Positions 8,996-18,104 of a DNA stretch of 64,000 nt are shown here, in pieces. Source of the stretch: Thermogemmatispora onikobensis (GTDB lineage Bacteria > Chloroflexota > Ktedonobacteria > Ktedonobacterales > Ktedonobacteraceae); contig NZ_BDGT01000012.1 in assembly GCF_001748285.1 (NCBI RefSeq), forward strand, positions 1-64,000, given 5' to 3'. The stretch's first letter is position 1. Each line of letters begins with the position of its first letter. Below the pieces are notes generated by a model, which saw only the letters and a program-made list of their open reading frames with translations, was not told the DNA's origin and made no database searches. The position numbers and the translations under genes are program-made.

Positions 8996-9278
8996 CGGCA
9001 TGCGGGGCTTCTTCGCTCTTGAAAAAGGCTTCTCTGCGCCTTCGATGGAGCCGCTCTTCTCTAGAATGCTGTGATGCGCGCCATCAGTGGCTGGCATGGC
9101 AAGCTCGCCAGTCCAGGTCGCGCCGGGCGCACAAGCTCCTCTCTCGTGTGAGTCGACCGCCTCGTCTTTCGTTGGTCTCGGTCTCCCTTTGTTCCCAACA
9201 GGCGGACCGGCAGGGAGAGGTCAGTTGCTGCGTTACCCACTGCCCCGCACGAGAAGAAAGAAAGAGAGTGTGTATCTC
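8996..9278 (+). promoter_or_regulatory. Long rpmI-rplT leader
   Basis: An untranslated stretch between the predicted start site and rpmI. L20 represses its own operon through a leader in other bacteria, so a control element is expected. No specific L20-binding fold was recognised by eye. Confidence 0.3.
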
Positions 9279-9485
9279 ATGAAGCAGAAACTGAAGACGC
9301 ACAAGGCCATCTCTAAGCGCGTTAAGATCACGGCTACTGGTAAGCTTTTGCGCCGCAAGGTTGCGATTAGTCACCTGCGCCGTAACAAGTCTTCTCGCTC
9401 GGTTCGTGCTGCTGACAAGGCTTTTGCCCTGGCCCGGGGTGATGCTCGTCGCGTTCGGCGCCTGCTCCCCTATGCCGGTCGGTAG
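9279..9485 (+). CDS. rpmI: 50S ribosomal protein L35
   Basis: Very basic 68-residue large-subunit protein, starting MKQKLKTHKAISKRVKITATGK. The HLRRNKSSR segment and the SVRAADKAFA stretch near the end fit L35. The start codon at 9279 is the first in frame giving family length, although its ribosome site (AAGAGAG) is weak. It is followed 117 nt later by rplT. Longer readings from 9087 would extend into the leader and have no family support. Confidence 0.95.
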   Translation: MKQKLKTHKAISKRVKITATGKLLRRKVAISHLRRNKSSRSVRAADKAFALARGDARRVRRLLPYAGR

Positions 9486-9602
9486 GCGCCTGGCCCTCTG
9501 GCTGGCGGCTGGCTGGTCGGCAGCGGGGGGTCTTGACTGCACAGACTGCATCGACTTCATAATCTGCCAGGAAGAAGAAGAAGAAGGAAGGATGAGGACG
9601 CT

Positions 9603-9986
9603 ATGCCAAGAGTGAAGCGAGGCGTTACGGCGCGTCAGAAGCATAAAAAGGTATTGAAGTTTGTGGAGGGCCATCGTGGCACACGCCGCCGTCTGATCAA
9701 GAAGGCGCGTGAATCCATGATGCATGCCCTGTCCTATGCCTATCGTGATCGACGCAACCGCAAGCGTGATATGCGTCGGCTCTGGATCACACGCATCAAC
9801 GCTGCCGCTCGCATGTTCGGCGTGACCTACAGCCAGTTGATGCATGCGATTCGTGTAGCCAATATCAGCGTTGATCGTAAGATTCTGGCTGAGATGGCGG
9901 TCAACGATCGGCCTGCCTTCGCTGAACTGGTGAAGACAGCCCTGGCTGCAGCCCAGAGTCAGGATCAGCCTCAAACGCAGGCATAA
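9603..9986 (+). CDS. rplT: 50S ribosomal protein L20
   Basis: Large-subunit assembly protein of 127 residues with the typical start MPRVKRGVTARQKHKK, the KARESMMHALSYAYRDRR segment and the LWITRINAAAR motif. A Gln-rich tail of about 10 residues ends it. GGAAGGATGAGG precedes the ATG. It is paired with rpmI and followed by a clear terminator. Confidence 0.96.
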   Translation: MPRVKRGVTARQKHKKVLKFVEGHRGTRRRLIKKARESMMHALSYAYRDRRNRKRDMRRLWITRINAAARMFGVTYSQLMHAIRVANISVDRKILAEMAVNDRPAFAELVKTALAAAQSQDQPQTQA

Positions 9987-10083
9987 GGCTAGCAACAAAG
10001 CTGGTGCTCTGTTCGAGCTATCCCTTCTGGAAAGCCGAGGTGACAGCCGGTTTGGCCAGGCGGGACAGCCCAGAAGCAGGGTA

Positions 10084-10113
10084 GGGGCGACTGCTCCGGC
10101 GGTCGCCCCTTCT
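10084..10113 (+). terminator. Terminator after rplT
   Basis: GGGGCGAC (10084-10091) pairs with GTCGCCCC (10102-10109), followed by TTCT. It lies about 100 nt after the rplT stop and just before the next ribosome site. Confidence 0.65.
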
Positions 10114-10139
10114 GCATGATAAAGGGAGGTGACGCTCCC

Positions 10140-10994
10140 ATGCCGGTCATTAGCAGCCCGCTGAATCCCCGTATTGCTCGCCTGCGTGAGCTACACACAC
10201 CGCGTGGACGTAAGAAGCATGGCCTCTTTCTCATGGAAGGGCCGCATTTACTCAAAGAGCTGCTTGACCGGGCCGTGACGCCGCTCGAAGTCTACTATCA
10301 GCCCGACCTGCTGGCGCGTACGGCTGAGGGGCAGGCCCTGTTAAAGCGGCTATTGAAGGGGGAGGTGGCGGAGCGGGCGCTGGTGCAGGTCAGTGTGCGT
10401 GTCATTGAGGCTTTAGGCGAGGTGCAGACCTCCCAGGGGGTTGTGGCCGTGCTGCCGCTTGCGGCCTTCAGCTATGAAGAGGTGGCGGCGCGCCGGTCTC
10501 CGGCTTTACGCCCCACGCTGCTGATTCTCGATCGGCTGGCCGACCCGGGCAACCTTGGGACAATCCTGCGCACAGCCCTGGCGGCAGATGTGGCGGCGGT
10601 CCTGTTGACGCCAGGCTGTGTGGACGCCTTTAGTCCCAAGGTCGTGCGGGCGGCAGCTGGGGCCCATCTGGCCTTGCCGCTCGCAGAGGAACAGCCCTGG
10701 GACGAGATTGCGAGGCGGGTGAGAGAGCACTGTGGTCCCCAGCTGCGTCTCTTTCTGGCTGAGGCTGGGGCGCCGCAACTCTATTATGAGCAGGATCTGT
10801 CTCAGCCGTTCGCCCTCATCATTGGCAACGAGGCCCACGGTCCTTCAGAGGCAGCTCGCGCCCTGGCGACCAGTTCTGTGAGTATCCCTCTTGCCAACGG
10901 GGTTGAGTCGCTCAATGCGGCGATGGCGACTGGCATCTTGCTCTACGAAGCCGTGCGCCAGCAACGCCAGGGGGGCTCTCATCGCAGAAAGTGA
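10140..10994 (+). CDS. TrmH/SpoU-family rRNA 2'-O-methyltransferase
   Basis: SAM-dependent RNA ribose methyltransferase of the knotted SPOUT fold, 284 residues. The N-terminal substrate-binding part (SPLNPRIARLRELH) is followed by the three SPOUT motifs: LADPGNLGTILRTA, IIGNEAHGPS and SIPLANGVESLNAAMA. I chose the ATG at 10140 because GGGAGGTGA lies 8 nt upstream. An earlier ATG at 10116 has no such site. The target nucleotide cannot be read from sequence; a 23S rRNA guanosine is the commonest case. It follows the ribosomal genes and is itself followed by a good terminator. Confidence 0.85.
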   Translation: MPVISSPLNPRIARLRELHTPRGRKKHGLFLMEGPHLLKELLDRAVTPLEVYYQPDLLARTAEGQALLKRLLKGEVAERALVQVSVRVIEALGEVQTSQGVVAVLPLAAFSYEEVAARRSPALRPTLLILDRLADPGNLGTILRTALAADVAAVLLTPGCVDAFSPKVVRAAAGAHLALPLAEEQPWDEIARRVREHCGPQLRLFLAEAGAPQLYYEQDLSQPFALIIGNEAHGPSEAARALATSSVSIPLANGVESLNAAMATGILLYEAVRQQRQGGSHRRK

Positions 10995-11021
10995 CGGATC
11001 TGTCTGGATAGAAGAACAGAG

Positions 11022-11070
11022 GCGGCAGGGCCTACGGCGCCGACGCTCGTCGTAAGCCCTGCCGCTTCTG
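11022..11070 (+). terminator. Terminator after the SpoU methyltransferase
   Basis: Perfect 10-bp stem GCGGCAGGGC (11022-11031) with GCCCTGCCGC (11056-11065), extended by CTAC/GTA inside, followed by TTCTGC. Confidence 0.65.
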
Positions 11071-11344
11071 CGGGTAAGAGGGGGCAGTGTCGTTAGCCAG
11101 AGAAGAAGTAGTCTGCAAGAGGTGGTCGGCAGTCTGCCGGCTCTCGCTAACTATAACCTACATCATCAGTCTAACAGAGGAATTAGACGCTTGTCTATGA
11201 AAAAAGATAGAGGTTGCGGATACTATCTATAACAAAAAAGTTATGAGAGGGAGGGAGGGAGAGAGGGAGAGCGAGGAAGAGAGCCAGGTCGCAGAGCGGT
11301 GGGGTGGGGGACTGAGTGCGCTCGACCTGGCTGGTCCCAAAGAC

Positions 11345-11392
11345 CAGAGGGAGCAGGAAGCAGTTCCTCGGAGCCGCTTCCTGCTCCCTCTG
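11345..11392. terminator. 17-bp perfect hairpin in the spacer after the transducer gene
   Basis: A 17-bp arm at 11345-11361 pairs perfectly with 11376-11392 around a 14-nt loop. It lies about 120 nt past the transducer stop on the minus strand and is followed there by CTTTGGG. It probably terminates the transducer mRNA, perhaps in both directions. Confidence 0.5.
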
Positions 11393-11420
11393 CCGGTTGA
11401 TCTCCTGCCCATCTTTCCAT

Positions 11421-11455
11421 CCGACTATCCCGACTATCCCGACTATCCGACTGTC
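11421..11455. repeat. Short tandem repeat of CCGACTATC
   Basis: Three exact 9-bp copies (11421-11447), then a degenerate fourth (CGACTGTC, 11448-11455), in the spacer next to the transducer gene. Nothing else in 10995-11512 looks like a gene. Confidence 0.8.
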
Positions 11456-11512
11456 TATTGATTGCTTCAGATTGGTTGCTTCCTTGGGAAGCACTGGTCT
11501 GGCGAATAGTGC

Positions 11513-13849
11513 TTATGGGCGACCGCTGCCGTTGCTGGTCCCGGGGTTCCAGGGGTCGTACGGCGACTGCTCGAAGGGGGCGGCCTTGGGGCCTGGGGTC
11601 GGAGGGAAGCCCGTTGCTGGCGGCGAGTAAGGCCAGCCTGACTGCGGGCCACCGCCTCCGGCTGGCATCGAAGGCAGCGGCTGGCTCCACTCGCTATTGC
11701 TCGTGGGGGAGGGAGAGGGCGAGAGCGGCTGGAAGGATGAAAAGCCCTCGGGGCTCGGGCTGGCGCCTGGCTGGCGGGCCGGGGGGAGAGCATTATAGAT
11801 CCCGGCGGGGGTTGGCGTTGGCTGAGCCTGAGCGGTGGCCGTGACTGTACGGAAAGCGCCGCTCAGAGACTGCTGGCCCTCTGCGCCGTCCTGGATCGTC
11901 AGCGCATCGGTAAAGCCTGTAGTAGACAGGTAGCTCTGGTCCTCATTCAGCTTGAACGCCTCCACCGAAGCACGCAGGCGCTCGACCAGGCGAGCCAGGC
12001 GTCCCATAGCCTGGGCGGACTCGCGTGTTGTCGTGCTGCTGCGCTGGGTTGCCTCCGAGACACTGTGCATGATCTGCACCACGGAGCTAGAAGACTCCAG
12101 CTGCTGATTCGCCATCTGGTTAATCGTTTCGATTTCGTGGGCCTGTTGCTCGATCACCGCAAAGACTGTCTCCAGAGCGCTGCCGGCCTCCTGAGTCAGG
12201 CGTGCTCCGGCCTCCGTCTCGCGCTCTGTATCCTGCATGGCCACAGCCACCGCCCCGATGTCTTCGCGGACGCTGCGGACGATGCGTGTTACATTGCTGG
12301 CCTGCTCTTTAGCGCGCTCGGCCAGGCGGCGGATATCGGCGGCGACGGCTCCGAAGCCTTTGCCGTGCTCGCCGGCCATTGCGGCCTGGATAGCGGCGTC
12401 GAGCGCCAGACGGTTGGTCTGATGGGCGATGCTGGAGATCGCCTCCACGATATTGTTGATCTCGCGCGAGCGATCGCCGAGCACCTGGACCTTCTTAGCG
12501 GTCGCCTGCACGTTCTCGTGAATGCGGCCCATCCCAGCGACGGCCATCTCCACTGCCTCACGGCCCCCTTGGGCATCTTTGCGCGCCTCCACGGCGACGT
12601 TGTGGAGCAGCTGGGCGCGCTCAGCCACGCGGCGGCTGGCCTCGGCCATCTGCTCGACCTCGACCGCAGCCTCGCTGATCTGGCGGATCTGCATATCATC
12701 CTCTTCCACTAGTTGGGTCATGCCATCGATCAGCTGGCTTGTCGTCTGCTCCACCTCGCGGGCCACCGTCTTCACGCGGATCACCAGATTCCCCAGCTCC
12801 TCGACCATGTAGTTAAAGGAGTCCGCGAGCACGCCGAGGGCATCAGCCGTCACCTCGGCCTGCACGCGCAGGTCGCCCTCACCGACGCCACTGACCTCGC
12901 TCACCAGCTTCTCCACCTGGGCTTGCAGGTTATCGCGTTGGGCCTGGGTCTCCTGGATCAAGCGCACGATGTTATCGAGCATGTTGTTCATCGAATTCGC
13001 CACAATGTAGATCTCATCGCGGCTATTAATCTTGACGCGGGCCGTGGTATCGCCCTTGCTGATGCGCTTGGTCAGGTTGGCGAGCTGGCGCAGGGGGCGG
13101 GTGATTGTCAGGTTAATGATATAGCCGATGGTGATCACCACCATAGCCGTGGCCAGGATAGCGATGACCGTTCCCAGGGTGATCATCCCAATCTGATTAG
13201 AGCCGATGGTGGTCACCTCATTGCTGATCGTTTGGGTGGTGGTCACAAGCTGCTGCCAGCTTTTGAGGAGCGAGGCGTACCTGGTGTTGGCCTGTTCGAG
13301 GAGGCTGTGGGTCTGGCCGTGCGGGAGATTGGCTTTCAGCGCTGTCAGCTCGGCGTCCTGGGCCTGCTTATAATCCGACCATTGCTGACTGGCCATGTGG
13401 AAGATCTGGGCCTGGTTGGCGACCAGGGTATTGATATCTCCCGGGAGGCTCCGGCGCACGCTGTCCATGTTAGGAGACGACCCCAACATGAAATTCTGCT
13501 GGTAGGTGCTCAACTCGTTGCCGAAGCTATGCTCCAGGTCGAGGATCTCGGTCTCGGCAGAGGTGGCCATGCGGGTCATGGCGCTATTGTTGAGGCCGTA
13601 GGGACCCTCGTTGGCATAGAGCGTTGAGTGGTACTGGCCCAGCAGCGCATTCATGCGCTCAAGGTCAGACATGGCCTGCATGGAGACCGTCGTCGCCTGG
13701 TTGGCTACCTGCATGGCCTGGCCGTGGACGGTCAGGGTATTCAAAAAGAAGGTTCCCAGCACAATAATCACGATGGCGGGAATGATCGCAGCCAGCGCGA
13801 AGGCCAGGAAGAGCCGGAGGAAAATAGGCATTCGCGTAATTGCTCTCAT
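11513..13849 (-). CDS. Methyl-accepting chemotaxis-type transducer with two HAMP domains
   Basis: Membrane signal transducer of about 778 residues: TM1 (about 9-37), an extracytoplasmic helical sensor region (about 40-215), TM2 (about 220-245), HAMP (about 246-298), a second HAMP-like segment (about 310-365), then the coiled signalling domain with its tip (SIAHQTNRLALDAAIQAA, GKGFGAVAADIRRLA). A Pro/Ser-rich tail of about 120 residues ends it. The double HAMP resembles PilJ-type transducers of twitching motility. No CheA, CheW or CheY gene lies near. The ATG at 13849 is preferred; an upstream in-frame start at 13945 would add 32 residues. The ligand is unknown. Confidence 0.87.
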   Translation of the reverse strand: MRAITRMPIFLRLFLAFALAAIIPAIVIIVLGTFFLNTLTVHGQAMQVANQATTVSMQAMSDLERMNALLGQYHSTLYANEGPYGLNNSAMTRMATSAETEILDLEHSFGNELSTYQQNFMLGSSPNMDSVRRSLPGDINTLVANQAQIFHMASQQWSDYKQAQDAELTALKANLPHGQTHSLLEQANTRYASLLKSWQQLVTTTQTISNEVTTIGSNQIGMITLGTVIAILATAMVVITIGYIINLTITRPLRQLANLTKRISKGDTTARVKINSRDEIYIVANSMNNMLDNIVRLIQETQAQRDNLQAQVEKLVSEVSGVGEGDLRVQAEVTADALGVLADSFNYMVEELGNLVIRVKTVAREVEQTTSQLIDGMTQLVEEDDMQIRQISEAAVEVEQMAEASRRVAERAQLLHNVAVEARKDAQGGREAVEMAVAGMGRIHENVQATAKKVQVLGDRSREINNIVEAISSIAHQTNRLALDAAIQAAMAGEHGKGFGAVAADIRRLAERAKEQASNVTRIVRSVREDIGAVAVAMQDTERETEAGARLTQEAGSALETVFAVIEQQAHEIETINQMANQQLESSSSVVQIMHSVSEATQRSSTTTRESAQAMGRLARLVERLRASVEAFKLNEDQSYLSTTGFTDALTIQDGAEGQQSLSGAFRTVTATAQAQPTPTPAGIYNALPPARQPGASPSPEGFSSFQPLSPSPSPTSNSEWSQPLPSMPAGGGGPQSGWPYSPPATGFPPTPGPKAAPFEQSPYDPWNPGTSNGSGRP

Positions 13850-14173
13850 GACAGCTCTCGCCCCCTCTAAGAAGGTACGCAATGATCTGTATTGCTGAAA
13901 GGAATGGACCTTGCCGTTGCCAGCCTGTTGTTGATGTATGGGCAAACGTCAATGAGACCTGGAACAACCTGACAAAAGACTCCCAAGGTAGTGTACTCCA
14001 CCCTGGGCAATTTTGAAACTCTCTTATGAGAGAGTACCCTCTTTTTCCTAGATGCGTGGCGCCGACAGCCTGGGGGTAGAAAGCGATCAAGCTCTGCCGC
14101 CAGAGAGGCGACGGAGGTGGGCGAACCGCTGCCTGCGCTACACTGTATTAACGATAGCCGAAAAGGCTGCTTC

Positions 14174-14207
14174 CAGCAAGCACCCTCCCCTCATAGGGTG
14201 CTTGCTG
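14174..14207. repeat. 13-bp inverted repeat
   Basis: CAGCAAGCACCCT (14174-14186) is perfectly complementary to 14195-14207 around an 8-nt loop. It is too far from lepB to be its first terminator. Its role is unknown. Confidence 0.6.
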
Positions 14208-14360
14208 CTGGCTGCCGCGCCTCCTTCCTTCTGGCGAGCTCCCTTCATCTCGGCCCAGCCGTTCCCTTTTTGCCCATGAAGAGCAGCAAGGGGCTATCTG
14301 GCTCTTCCTCCGGCTGTGGGATTTCCTGCTGGGGCTGTGCTTGCTCGGGCATGTGACCCC

Positions 14361-14431
14361 AAAAAAGCCAGTGGCAGAGGAGCCGCAGGCTCTGTCATTC
14401 GTGGGGGGGCAGAACCGGTAGCTCCTCTGCC
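14361..14431 (-). terminator. Terminator downstream of lepB
   Basis: GGCAGAGGAGC (14373-14383) pairs with GCTCCTCTGCC (14421-14431). On the minus strand the stem is followed by ACTGGC and then six T residues (14366-14361). Confidence 0.6.
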
Positions 14432-14516
14432 AGGGATCAGCGGCGGCGGCGGCGGGCCTGGCTTGTGCGTGGGGCCTGCATTGCCTGTGGTTCACGGCAT
14501 GGGATCTGTCGCCTCT

Positions 14517-15104
14517 TCATTTAATGCCGGCAAAGACGCTGCTCTCGTCGGGTAGCAGGCCGAAGTTATTGGCTCCCAGCGGCCAGTAGACCAGGGTAGC
14601 CTTGCCGACGATGTCCTGTTTGGGCACGGTCCCCCATTGACGCGAGTCGGAGCTGTCGCCGCGATTATCGCCCATCACGAAGTACTGGTCGGGGCCGATT
14701 ACCAGGTTGCGAATCGGCGGATAGACTGCCAGACTGGCTGGATCGTCGGGATTCGTGTACGGTTCGCGCAAGGTGACCCCATCGACAATGACGGTCTGGC
14801 CGATGACAGTGATCGTGTCGCCGGGAATGGCAATAATCCGCTTCACATAGTCTACGCTCGGGTCGCGTGGGTAGTGAAAGACAATGATGTCACCGCGCTG
14901 AGGCGGATGAAAAAGGTAGGCGAGTCGATCGACAAGGATATATTCCTGGTTGTGCAGTGTCGGCTCCATGCTTGGTCCATCGATATAGTAGTGCTGGACC
15001 GTCAGGCGTACCACGAGGAGTAACAGTAGCGTCAATGCCACCGTTTCCAGGAGGTCGCGCAGGAGCCGACGGCCCCGCTCCTCTTTCTCTGGTTTCGCGC
15101 TCAA
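14517..15104 (-). CDS. lepB: Signal peptidase I
   Basis: Membrane serine protease that removes signal peptides from exported proteins. It has one transmembrane segment, then GPSMEPTL with the catalytic Ser (residue 45 here), YVKRIIAIPGD with the catalytic Lys (88), and the GDNRGDSSDSRQWG box. I chose a TTG at 15104, since AGGAGG sits at 15123-15118. A longer reading from a TTG at 15215 would add 37 polar residues and lacks a ribosome site. The start therefore remains uncertain while the rest is not. Confidence 0.9.
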   Translation of the reverse strand: MSAKPEKEERGRRLLRDLLETVALTLLLLLVVRLTVQHYYIDGPSMEPTLHNQEYILVDRLAYLFHPPQRGDIIVFHYPRDPSVDYVKRIIAIPGDTITVIGQTVIVDGVTLREPYTNPDDPASLAVYPPIRNLVIGPDQYFVMGDNRGDSSDSRQWGTVPKQDIVGKATLVYWPLGANNFGLLPDESSVFAGIK

Positions 15105-15259
15105 AACCCTTGCCTTGCCTCCTGTTCTATCGTAAGGTCGAGTCGATGCTGGCTGGGTGATCTTGCTGGAAGAAGGGTCGCCAGGGGAGGCCCTTCTTCC
15201 CTGGTCCGCTAACAAAAAAGAAAGCGTGCCTGTGGGCGTTGGGAAGGTGGCAGCCAGAC

Positions 15260-16147
15260 TTAGTCAGCAGCTGATTCCGGCAACCTGAATGGGGGCGGCG
15301 TCTGCTGGCTGCGAGCCGCTGCTGCGTCTTTTAAACGCGCCACGCTCTCGGCAGGCACGGGGTGGCCCCCCAAGGGCGTCGGATGGATGCCAGGGCCGTG
15401 GTAGTCGCTGCCCCCTGTGGGGATGAGATCGAACTGGCGCGCCAGGGAGAGCAGCAGCTCCTCCTGCTCGGCGGTATAAGGGCCATAGTAGACCTCCAGG
15501 CCCACCAGCCCTAGCGCGCATAGCTCAGGGAGCCACTGCCGCAGGATCTCAGGGCCTGGTAATTCCAAGGGGTGAGCGATTACTGGCAGACCCCTGGCGC
15601 TGACAATGAGGCGCACCGCGTCCTGGGGCGACAGCTTGTAGCGCGGTACATAGGCCGGGCAACCTTTGCTGAGGTAGCGCGCAAAGGCTTCCTCAATGCT
15701 CTGAACATAGCCGGCCTCGACCAGGGCCTGGGCCACATGAGGCCGTCCAACTGCTCCCTTGGCCAGCTCGCGCACGCGCTCCCAGCTGATGGCGATACCC
15801 TGCTCGTTGAGCAGCTCGACCATCCGTTGGCCACGGCGCTGGCGGGCGTTGCGCAGAGTGCGCAGAGCCTGCTGAAAGGCCTCCTGCTGGTAGTGTAGAA
15901 AATAGCCAAGGATATGGACCTCGCCCGCGGGGGTTTCGGTGTTGATCTCAATGCCTGGGATGAAATCGATGCCTAGCTGGGCGGCAGCCTCCGCGGCCTC
16001 CGCCACTCCTTCTGTGCTGTCGTGATCGGTGAGGGCCAGCACGTGCACCCCCACCTCGCGAGCCTGCTGGACCAGGTCCCGCGGCGTATAGAGGCCGTCC
16101 GAGGCGGTTGAGTGCGTGTGCAGATCAATGGCGGCGTAATCGGTCAT
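15260..16147 (-). CDS. PHP-domain metal-dependent phosphoesterase
   Basis: A 295-residue protein of the TrpH/YciV (RNase AM) group, whose members hydrolyse 3',5'-nucleotide bisphosphates or short RNA 5' ends. Metal-binding motifs are DLHTHSTASDG near the N-terminus, LTDHDS, PGIEINTE, an internal PVIAHPLE and GSDYHG near the C-terminus. The ATG at 16147 directly follows GGAGGAGAT. It lies downstream of rny in the same direction, which suits a role in RNA end turnover, though a 30-nt palindrome separates them. The exact substrate is inferred only from family. Confidence 0.82.
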   Translation of the reverse strand: MTDYAAIDLHTHSTASDGLYTPRDLVQQAREVGVHVLALTDHDSTEGVAEAAEAAAQLGIDFIPGIEINTETPAGEVHILGYFLHYQQEAFQQALRTLRNARQRRGQRMVELLNEQGIAISWERVRELAKGAVGRPHVAQALVEAGYVQSIEEAFARYLSKGCPAYVPRYKLSPQDAVRLIVSARGLPVIAHPLELPGPEILRQWLPELCALGLVGLEVYYGPYTAEQEELLLSLARQFDLIPTGGSDYHGPGIHPTPLGGHPVPAESVARLKDAAAARSQQTPPPFRLPESAAD

Positions 16148-16192
16148 ATCTCCTCCAGCCTGATTGACCCGGCGTGATCGCAGCTGAGGGCA

Positions 16193-16222
16193 GCGAGCAG
16201 ACCACAGCTGTGGTCTGCTCGC
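16193..16222. repeat. Perfect 30-nt palindrome between rny and the PHP gene
   Basis: Each 15-nt half (GCGAGCAGACCACAG and its complement) meets at the centre with no spacer. As RNA it would form an 11- to 13-bp hairpin with a tiny loop. No T tract follows on either strand, so it may be a processing or attenuation site or a protein-binding site rather than a simple terminator. Confidence 0.7.
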
Positions 16223-16282
16223 GCTCGCCGCTGGCCACATCAGGCGCTTTCCTTGCTCCTGGTTTCGAGCAGGCCAGGCGAT

Positions 16283-17848
16283 TTACCTGGCATAGTCAAC
16301 GGCGCGCGTCTCGCGCACCACACAGACCTTAATCTGGCCGGGATAGTCAAGGCTCTCTTCGATCTTGTGAGCGATCTCGCTGGCCAGACGATTGGCACCG
16401 TATTCGTCGATCTCTTCGGGCTTGACGATAATGCGCACCTCGCGCCCAGCCTGAATGGCAAAGGACTTCTCGACGCCGGGGAAAGAGTTAGCAATGCTCT
16501 CCAGGGCCTCGAGGCGCTTGAGATAGAGATCGATGGTCTCACGCCGCGCCCCGGGCCGGGCCGCCGAGATGGCATCGGCAGCCTGGACAATAGCAGCCTC
16601 CAGGCTCTGAGGCTCCATCTCGCTGGCATGGTGGGCCACCATCGCATGAATAATCTTGGGCGACTTGCCGAAACGACGGGCAATCTCACCGCCAACAACA
16701 GCGTGCGGCCCCTCGACCTCTTGATCGATGGCCTTACCAATGTCGTGTAGCAACGCAGCGGTCTTGCAGACGTTGACGTCGGCCCCCAGCTCGTGGGCGA
16801 TGGTGCCCGCGAGGATGGCCACTTCGACCGAGTGCGCCAGGACGTTCTGACCGTAGCTGGTGCGGAAGTGGAGCCGGCCCAGGATCTTGAGCAGCTCGGG
16901 CTGCAGGCCGTGAACATTGGCCTCCATCGCCGCCCGCTCGCCAGCCTCACGGATGATAGTATCGACCTCCTGCTGGGCCTTGGCTACGACATCTTCGATG
17001 CGCGTGGGATGGATGCGCCCGTCGAGGATCAGACGGTTAAGGGCCAGGCGCGCCACTTCGCGACGCACAGGATCAAAGCCCGAAAGAATGACCGCTTCCG
17101 GTGTGTCGTCAATAATGAGATCAACGCCGGTCGCGGCCTCCAGGGCGCGAATATTGCGACCCTCCCGCCCAATGATGCGCCCCTTCATCTCTTCATTGGG
17201 CAGGGGGACAACCGAGACAACGGCTTCTGAGACCTGGTCGGAGGCGCAGCGCTGGATGGCCAGGGTGATGATCTCGCGCGCCCGCGCCTCGGCCTGCTCG
17301 CGCGCTTCCTCTTCAATGATGCGCGCCCGCCGCGAGGCTTCGGTCCGAACCAGGGCCTCCATGCGACTCAAGAGCAGCTCGCGGGCCTCCTCTTCGCTCA
17401 GGTGGGAGATGCGCTCGAGCTCGACCTCCTGCTGGCGCTTCAGCTCGTCGACCTCCTGACGCAGCTCCTCGACGGCTCGCTCGCGCGCCTGCAGCCGCCG
17501 CTCGCGTTGCTCCAGCGCCTCGATCTTCCGCTCCAGGCTCTCTTCCTTCTGCTGCAGTCGCCGCTCCTGACGCTGCAGCTCGGTCCGCCGCTCGGCGTTT
17601 TCTCTCTCAATGGTAGCGCGGAAACGGGCTGTCTCTTCTCGCGCCTCACGCAGGGCCTCTCGCTGTTGCTGCTGCATTTCGAGGAGAAGACGCTCGCTGG
17701 CCTCTTTCTCCAGCCGGAGACGCTCCTCAAACTTGCTTTTATTTCGTGCCTCCCCTAAACGGTATCCGATGACGAGTGCGATCCCGGCTCCAAGGAGCGC
17801 CGCCAGGATAATGCCCGCTGCGAGGATGGCGATGATGGTCGGCGTCAC
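16283..17848 (-). CDS. rny: Ribonuclease Y
   Basis: Membrane-anchored endoribonuclease that starts mRNA decay in bacteria lacking RNase E. It has 521 residues: an N-terminal transmembrane segment (about 5-28), a long charged coiled coil (about 35-200), a KH domain with [11 protein letters not shown], and an HD domain with [10 protein letters not shown]. It is full length and canonical. A candidate promoter lies at 17955-17982. The downstream PHP phosphoesterase may be co-transcribed. Confidence 0.96.
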   Translation of the reverse strand: MTPTIIAILAAGIILAALLGAGIALVIGYRLGEARNKSKFEERLRLEKEASERLLLEMQQQQREALREAREETARFRATIERENAERRTELQRQERRLQQKEESLERKIEALEQRERRLQARERAVEELRQEVDELKRQQEVELERISHLSEEEARELLLSRMEALVRTEASRRARIIEEEAREQAEARAREIITLAIQRCASDQVSEAVVSVVPLPNEEMKGRIIGREGRNIRALEAATGVDLIIDDTPEAVILSGFDPVRREVARLALNRLILDGRIHPTRIEDVVAKAQQEVDTIIREAGERAAMEANVHGLQPELLKILGRLHFRTSYGQNVLAHSVEVAILAGTIAHELGADVNVCKTAALLHDIGKAIDQEVEGPHAVVGGEIARRFGKSPKIIHAMVAHHASEMEPQSLEAAIVQAADAISAARPGARRETIDLYLKRLEALESIANSFPGVEKSFAIQAGREVRIIVKPEEIDEYGANRLASEIAHKIEESLDYPGQIKVCVVRETRAVDYAR

Positions 17849-17948
17849 GTTAGCCTACCTCCAGAGTGATAAAGGGCAAACAGGCCCGCCTGCCGGGCTT
17901 GTGGTGACCGAGTGCTATGTTCCATCGTATCGAGAGACGGTATATGCT

Positions 17949-17994
17949 AAGTATACTATATAGAAGGCGTATAGTACGCCAAGCATACTATATA
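17949..17994. promoter_or_regulatory. Repeated ATACTATATA boxes around a dyad, rny / Nudix intergenic region
   Basis: AAGTATACTATATA (17949-17962) and AAGCATACTATATA (17981-17994) are direct repeats 32 bp apart. Between them sits GGCGTA-TAG-TACGCC (17966-17980), whose reverse strand also carries TACTATA. On the minus strand TTGGCG (17982-17977), 16 bp, TATAGT (17960-17955) could be the rny promoter, with a 100-nt leader. The arrangement looks like a promoter with operator sites between two divergent genes. Confidence 0.5.
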
Positions 17995-18104
17995 AGAGCG
18001 TTGAGAGGCTGTCAAGAACGCTCAATTGAGAAGATCGATTGTTTCTCTAGCAGGTTCGCAGCCTTTTCTAGTTTCGTGCAATCAATCTCTACGGGAGTCA
18101 CATC

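Larger units (their letters stand above)
13850..14516. other. Spacer of 667 bp with two strong hairpins, no gene
   Basis: Contains a 13-bp stem (CAGCAAGCACCCT, 14174-14186, with 14195-14207) and, nearer lepB, a terminator at 14361-14431. A short CTCTCT/AGAGAG dyad lies near 14020. No open frame has a ribosome site and protein-like composition. Confidence 0.6.
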
